Source of the DNA: Nitrospira defluvii
Lineage (GTDB): Bacteria; Nitrospirota; Nitrospiria; Nitrospirales; Nitrospiraceae
Assembly: GCA_000196815.1 (NCBI GenBank)
Contig: FP929003.1
Span: 62,001 to 126,000, forward strand
DNA: 64,000 bases
Direction of reading: 5' to 3'
Each line of letters begins with the position of its first letter. Positions within the stretch are counted from its first letter, which is position 1. The notes under the pieces were generated by a model. The model was not told where the DNA came from, made no database searches, and saw only the letters and a program-made list of their open reading frames with translations. Positions 61,050-64,000 of the stretch are shown piece by piece. Both the position numbers and the translations under genes were made by a program.

Positions 61050-61823
61050 ATGCAGGACGTGCTCAGCACCGCAGGCAAGCGTGTCCTCGATCGGCTGGCC
61101 GGTCAGGCCGAAGCGTTGTTTGCTTTCGATTTCGACGGCACGCTGGCACGAATCGTTCAGGACCGGCATGCCGCCGTTCTCACTCACCCCATTCGCGATG
61201 CCTTGCATGCCCTGGCAGTGACAGCGCCGACGGCGGTCATTTCGGGACGCTCACTTGCCGACCTCAGTCCGCGCGTGGACGGCATTCCCGCCCATCTCAT
61301 CGGCAATCACGGGCTCGAAGGGTTGCATACGTCGGAGCGTGTCATGCACCAGGCCCAAGATTGTTGCCGCGCCTGGTTGAAGACGATCTCCAAGGACGAG
61401 CGGAATCTGACGCGAGCGGGCGTGGTGGTGGAGGACAAAACCTATTCGGTCACCTTTCACTATCGGCAGGCTTGCTCACCGCAGGTTGCGCGTGAGGCGA
61501 TCTTTCATGCCGTGTCGATGTTGGCGCCTGCGCCAAGGCTCGTGTTGGGCAAAGCCGTGGTGAATGCCATCCCCTCCGGCAATCTCCATAAGGGGTCTGC
61601 GATGTTGGAGCTGATGCACCAGTTGAAGACGTCGGGCGCCTTATATGTCGGCGATGACGATACCGATGAGGACGTGTTTTCGCTTCCGGATGAGCGCATC
61701 GTCACGGTGCGCATCGGGAAGAAGGCTGCGTCTGCCGCACAATGGTATCTTGCGCGGCAGTCGCAGATCGGACTGTTGCTGCAATATCTGACCCGGATCC
61801 GAGGCCGTCTGGCGTCGGCCTAG
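61050..61823 (+). CDS. otsB: Trehalose-6-phosphate phosphatase (OtsB, HAD family)
   Basis: 257 residues from ATG 61050, 8 bases after the synthase stop. HAD motifs: FAFDFDGTLARIV near 26 (nucleophile Asp), VISGRSLADL near 64 with HLIGNHGLEG, a Lys region (FHAVSML...LGKAVVN), and LYVGDDDTDEDVF near 200. It removes the phosphate to give trehalose, completing the two-step pathway with the neighbouring synthase. Confidence 0.9.
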   Translation: MQDVLSTAGKRVLDRLAGQAEALFAFDFDGTLARIVQDRHAAVLTHPIRDALHALAVTAPTAVISGRSLADLSPRVDGIPAHLIGNHGLEGLHTSERVMHQAQDCCRAWLKTISKDERNLTRAGVVVEDKTYSVTFHYRQACSPQVAREAIFHAVSMLAPAPRLVLGKAVVNAIPSGNLHKGSAMLELMHQLKTSGALYVGDDDTDEDVFSLPDERIVTVRIGKKAASAAQWYLARQSQIGLLLQYLTRIRGRLASA

Positions 61824-61866
61824 CTCCTGAAACTCATCGACCCGACGCAGGAACCGGTGGGGCCTG

Positions 61867-62352
61867 CTAGGCTTCCTGGGCCGTCACTCCTTTTTTGTAC
61901 TGACCGTAGACGTACACAGGAATATTCAGGTCTTTTAAGGCCTGCTGGAGCAAGGGATAGACCTGCTCCCATTCCAGTCCGCCGACTCCCGTTGCCAGAC
62001 GAGGCAGCGCCACGCTTTTCACCTGATGTTCCTGTAGTTCCTTCTTCAACGCCTGGAGCGCATGGTTGACGTTGGGCAAGGTGGCCTTTCCGGGATGATC
62101 CTGATCGCTGGCCGGCGGTTCTTGCGTAAAGAGATTGATGATGACGGGGGAATTCGGGCCTTTCCAGGACCAGGCGCCGCCCGGTTTGGGATTGTAGGTT
62201 TGGCAATAGTGGCGAAAATCTTTGTACATGCCGGGCCACTGCTCACGGAGTGACAAGGCCAAGCCCTGCTTAAAATTGTCGTGGGGGGCAATGCCGTGTG
62301 CGATCGCGCCGGCGGTGGATAACAGGATGTCTCCGGTCACTTCCTTGAGCAT
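61867..62352 (-). CDS. Macro-domain protein (ADP-ribose binding or hydrolase)
   Basis: 161 residues. VTGDILLSTAGAIAHGIAPHDNFKQGLALSLRE is the first macro-domain block, VKSVALPRLATGVGGLEWEQV the later loop that holds the distal ribose. It is a stand-alone macro protein like YmdB or TARG1 types, which remove ADP-ribose or bind related nucleotides. Convergent with otsB across a 43-base gap. Unrelated in sequence to the Thoeris macro effector at 35.6 kb. Confidence 0.85.
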   Translation of the reverse strand: MLKEVTGDILLSTAGAIAHGIAPHDNFKQGLALSLREQWPGMYKDFRHYCQTYNPKPGGAWSWKGPNSPVIINLFTQEPPASDQDHPGKATLPNVNHALQALKKELQEHQVKSVALPRLATGVGGLEWEQVYPLLQQALKDLNIPVYVYGQYKKGVTAQEA

Positions 62353-62589
62353 GACTGACGCCTCCTTGATTTGGGAATACGATCATGTCTTATCACATAA
62401 GGCTGCGTCCGTTTTAATCAATGGAGCGGGGGGGAAGAAATTTAGTTCGCAGCCTGGAATGCGACTCGTTTCATCGCCGATAGAGTCGCTCGCCATGACA
62501 GCGTGCAGGCAGCTGTTTCATGAAGAGATCGTGCAGAAAAGCGCTGGTCCTGGTCAGTGGAGGGAGGCACTCTTGTGGAGAAGGATGAC

Positions 62590-63408
62590 ATGAAGGCCTA
62601 TCGCATCGAGCCCGGCTGCCGGCTGGCATTGAAACGGTTCGATCCCGATGACACCGGGGCATACAAGAAGAATGAAGATGGAAAAGCCAAGGCCAAGGCG
62701 GCAGCGGACGAACTCATTGCGACACTCGATCAATTGCAGGAGCGGCTCTATGCCAACGGCACGCACGCCCTCTTGATCGTGCTGCAGGGCATGGACACCA
62801 GCGGCAAGGACGGCACGATCAAGCACGTCATGTCTGGGGTCAATCCGCAAGGCTGCAAGGTGGTGTCGTTTAAACCACCCTCCGACGAAGAGTTGTCCCA
62901 CGACTTTCTCTGGCGTGTGCATCAGAAAGCGCCTCCCAAGGGCCAGATCGGGATCTTCAACCGCTCGCATTATGAAGACGTATTGATCACGCGGGTGCAT
63001 GGCTGGGTCTCGGACAAGGTGGTGAAGCGCCGGTTCAATCAGATCAAGGAATTCGAGGAACTCCTTGCCGAGAACGGGACGGCCATTCTGAAATGTTTCC
63101 TCCATATTTCGAAAGACGAACAGAAGGCCCGGCTGGAAGCCCGCATTCGCGATCCCGAAAAGCGGTGGAAATGGAATTCCGGGGATCTGGAAGAGCGCAA
63201 GCTGTGGGACGAGTATATGACGGCGTTCGAAGAGGTGATCGCGGCGACCAGCACCGAACAGGCCCCCTGGTATATCGTGCCGGCCAATCGAAAATGGTAT
63301 CGCAATCTCGTGGTGGCGGAACTGGTCGTTCAGGCGCTGACCGCGATGAAGCTCTCGACCCCTCCGGCTCCGAAGGGAGTGAATTTCAAGACGCTGAAGA
63401 TCGTCTAG
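62590..63408 (+). CDS. ppk2: PPK2-family polyphosphate kinase
   Basis: 272 residues from ATG 62590 (AAGGA 4 bases upstream; GTG codons at 62557 and 62575 are alternatives). Walker A VLQGMDTSGKDGTIKHVM near 70 and the NRSHYEDVLITRVH block near 125 are PPK2 signatures, followed by KCFLHISKDEQKARLEAR. It uses polyphosphate to phosphorylate nucleotides. The stop lies within the left end of the repeat element at 63405-63611. Confidence 0.9.
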   Translation: MKAYRIEPGCRLALKRFDPDDTGAYKKNEDGKAKAKAAADELIATLDQLQERLYANGTHALLIVLQGMDTSGKDGTIKHVMSGVNPQGCKVVSFKPPSDEELSHDFLWRVHQKAPPKGQIGIFNRSHYEDVLITRVHGWVSDKVVKRRFNQIKEFEELLAENGTAILKCFLHISKDEQKARLEARIRDPEKRWKWNSGDLEERKLWDEYMTAFEEVIAATSTEQAPWYIVPANRKWYRNLVVAELVVQALTAMKLSTPPAPKGVNFKTLKIV

Positions 63409-63611
63409 CAGGCTGCGGAAAAACTCGATTATTGCGTCATACGTCGCGTTTCGCACACGGGCCGTCTCGCGTCAGAATCGCCCGCAGGATGCGCAAAAAG
63501 GCCGTCCAGCAAGGCCGCAGCGAACGAAGAGGCGAATCGTACTCGTGCCGTACGGTGAGCTTCTGAGTGATGCGAGAACGCCGCTGGCGGACTTTTTCCG
63601 CATCCTGCTAG
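63405..63611 (+). repeat. MITE-like element with 22-base terminal inverted repeats
   Basis: The ends 63405-63426 and 63590-63611 are inverted copies matching at 20 of 22 positions, starting CTAGCAGG and carrying a GCGGAAAAA core. About 207 bases in total, no transposase. It overlaps the ppk2 stop codon at its left end. Most of the 314-base gap 63409-63722 is this element. Confidence 0.65.
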
Positions 63612-63722
63612 GCGTGGTGGCTCGCAGGGGCACGCTTGGCCGGTCCAGACTGGTTCCGGCCACTACACTCGGCTACACTGCAGCCTGTCTTGCAGGCGCT
63701 CGTCCAACCAGGAGTGTGAATC

Positions 63723-64000
63723 ATGCAGAGAACATGGCCGATTGTTGTCCCGACCGTTGCGCTGAGTCTCGCTCCCCTCTCTGCCCGCGCGGGTGAGTTT
63801 GAAGGCGTGCTCCACATGACGACCAGTCATGCGGACACCGATCTGAGGAGCGCGATGGACTGGTATCTCAAGGGTGACAAGGGCCGCATGGAAATGTCCC
63901 GCGGTGAAGGGCGCACGAGTGTCATGATCTTCGACGCCACGACCAGAACGATGCAGATGGCGATGCCCGGACAGAAGTCTTATATGGAATTCAGCTTGGC
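63723..64000 (+). CDS. Secreted protein, DUF4412-like, 3' end beyond the window
   Basis: 92 residues visible from ATG 63723. A signal peptide (about 1-23) ends ...APLSARA before GEFEGVL. The rest (MDWYLKGDKGRMEMSRGEG..., VMIFDATTRTMQMAMPGQKSYMEF) fits the DUF4412-type periplasmic proteins, which resemble LolA-like lipid binders. The gene continues past the window edge. The site before the ATG is a good GGAGTG. Confidence 0.6.
   Translation, partial: MQRTWPIVVPTVALSLAPLSARAGEFEGVLHMTTSHADTDLRSAMDWYLKGDKGRMEMSRGEGRTSVMIFDATTRTMQMAMPGQKSYMEFSL

Noticed and set aside
1-64000. CRISPR arrays
   Set aside because: No series of regularly spaced identical repeats was seen; the repeats found are short operator-like or single pairs.
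1-64000. tRNA or rRNA genes as integration targets
   Set aside because: I found no cloverleaf with conserved T-loop next to the phage or island ends; a tRNA scan would settle this.

Overview
The window joins two kinds of DNA. The right end (about 55.4-64 kb) looks like the chromosome of a Nitrospira-type bacterium: a GH15 trehalase/glucoamylase diverging from a trehalose-6-phosphate synthase and phosphatase pair, a PPK2 polyphosphate kinase, a nitrobindin-like barrel protein, a cupredoxin lipoprotein and a macro-domain protein. The organism is inferred from this gene set; no rRNA or tRNA marker is present. The left 35.5 kb is most of a lambda-like siphophage genome (prophage). A defence island (35.6-55.3 kb) lies between them.

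Prophage, left to right. Early genes (1-8.9 kb) encode a P-loop ATPase, an SSB-like protein, a P63C protein, a Cas4/RecB-like exonuclease, a TOPRIM/D5 primase-helicase and a RuvC-like resolvase, with many ATGA/GTGA start-stop overlaps. Two tandem ParB-DNA methyltransferase fusions follow (9.25-11.9 kb). A minus-strand group of four small genes (11.86-13.37 kb) has one repeated upstream motif in front of each of its three transcription starts. Packaging and head genes (13.5-21.9 kb) are terminase, gpW, portal, S49 protease, decoration protein and capsid protein. Tail genes (21.9-33.9 kb) include a tail chaperone pair with a T TTT TTC slippery site for -1 frameshifting. Lysis genes (34.0-35.5 kb) are a holin, a SAR-type endolysin, an i-spanin and an o-spanin nested inside it. 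No integrase, repressor or att site is visible, so the left prophage end lies outside the window.

Defence island. On the minus strand are a type II Thoeris pair (TIR ThsB, then transmembrane-macro ThsA) in visibly AT-richer DNA, and upstream of it a five-gene operon: ribbon-helix-helix regulator, DUF499 ATPase, DUF3780 protein, DUF1156 adenine methyltransferase and PLD-SNF2 helicase. A decayed sixth gene, with an in-frame stop and a truncated end, sits exactly where Thoeris begins. On the plus strand are a Phd/ParE toxin-antitoxin pair and a type I restriction system ordered hsdR-hsdS-DUF1016 nuclease-hsdM.

The points most worth a second look are the decayed operon gene at the Thoeris junction, the motif shared between phage accessory genes and the defence island, the DUF499/DUF1156/DUF3780 system with its own predicted operator, the tail-chaperone frameshift, and the membrane-anchored trehalose-6-phosphate synthase. 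The many long antisense reading frames were judged to be shadows of GC-rich coding DNA and are left out.
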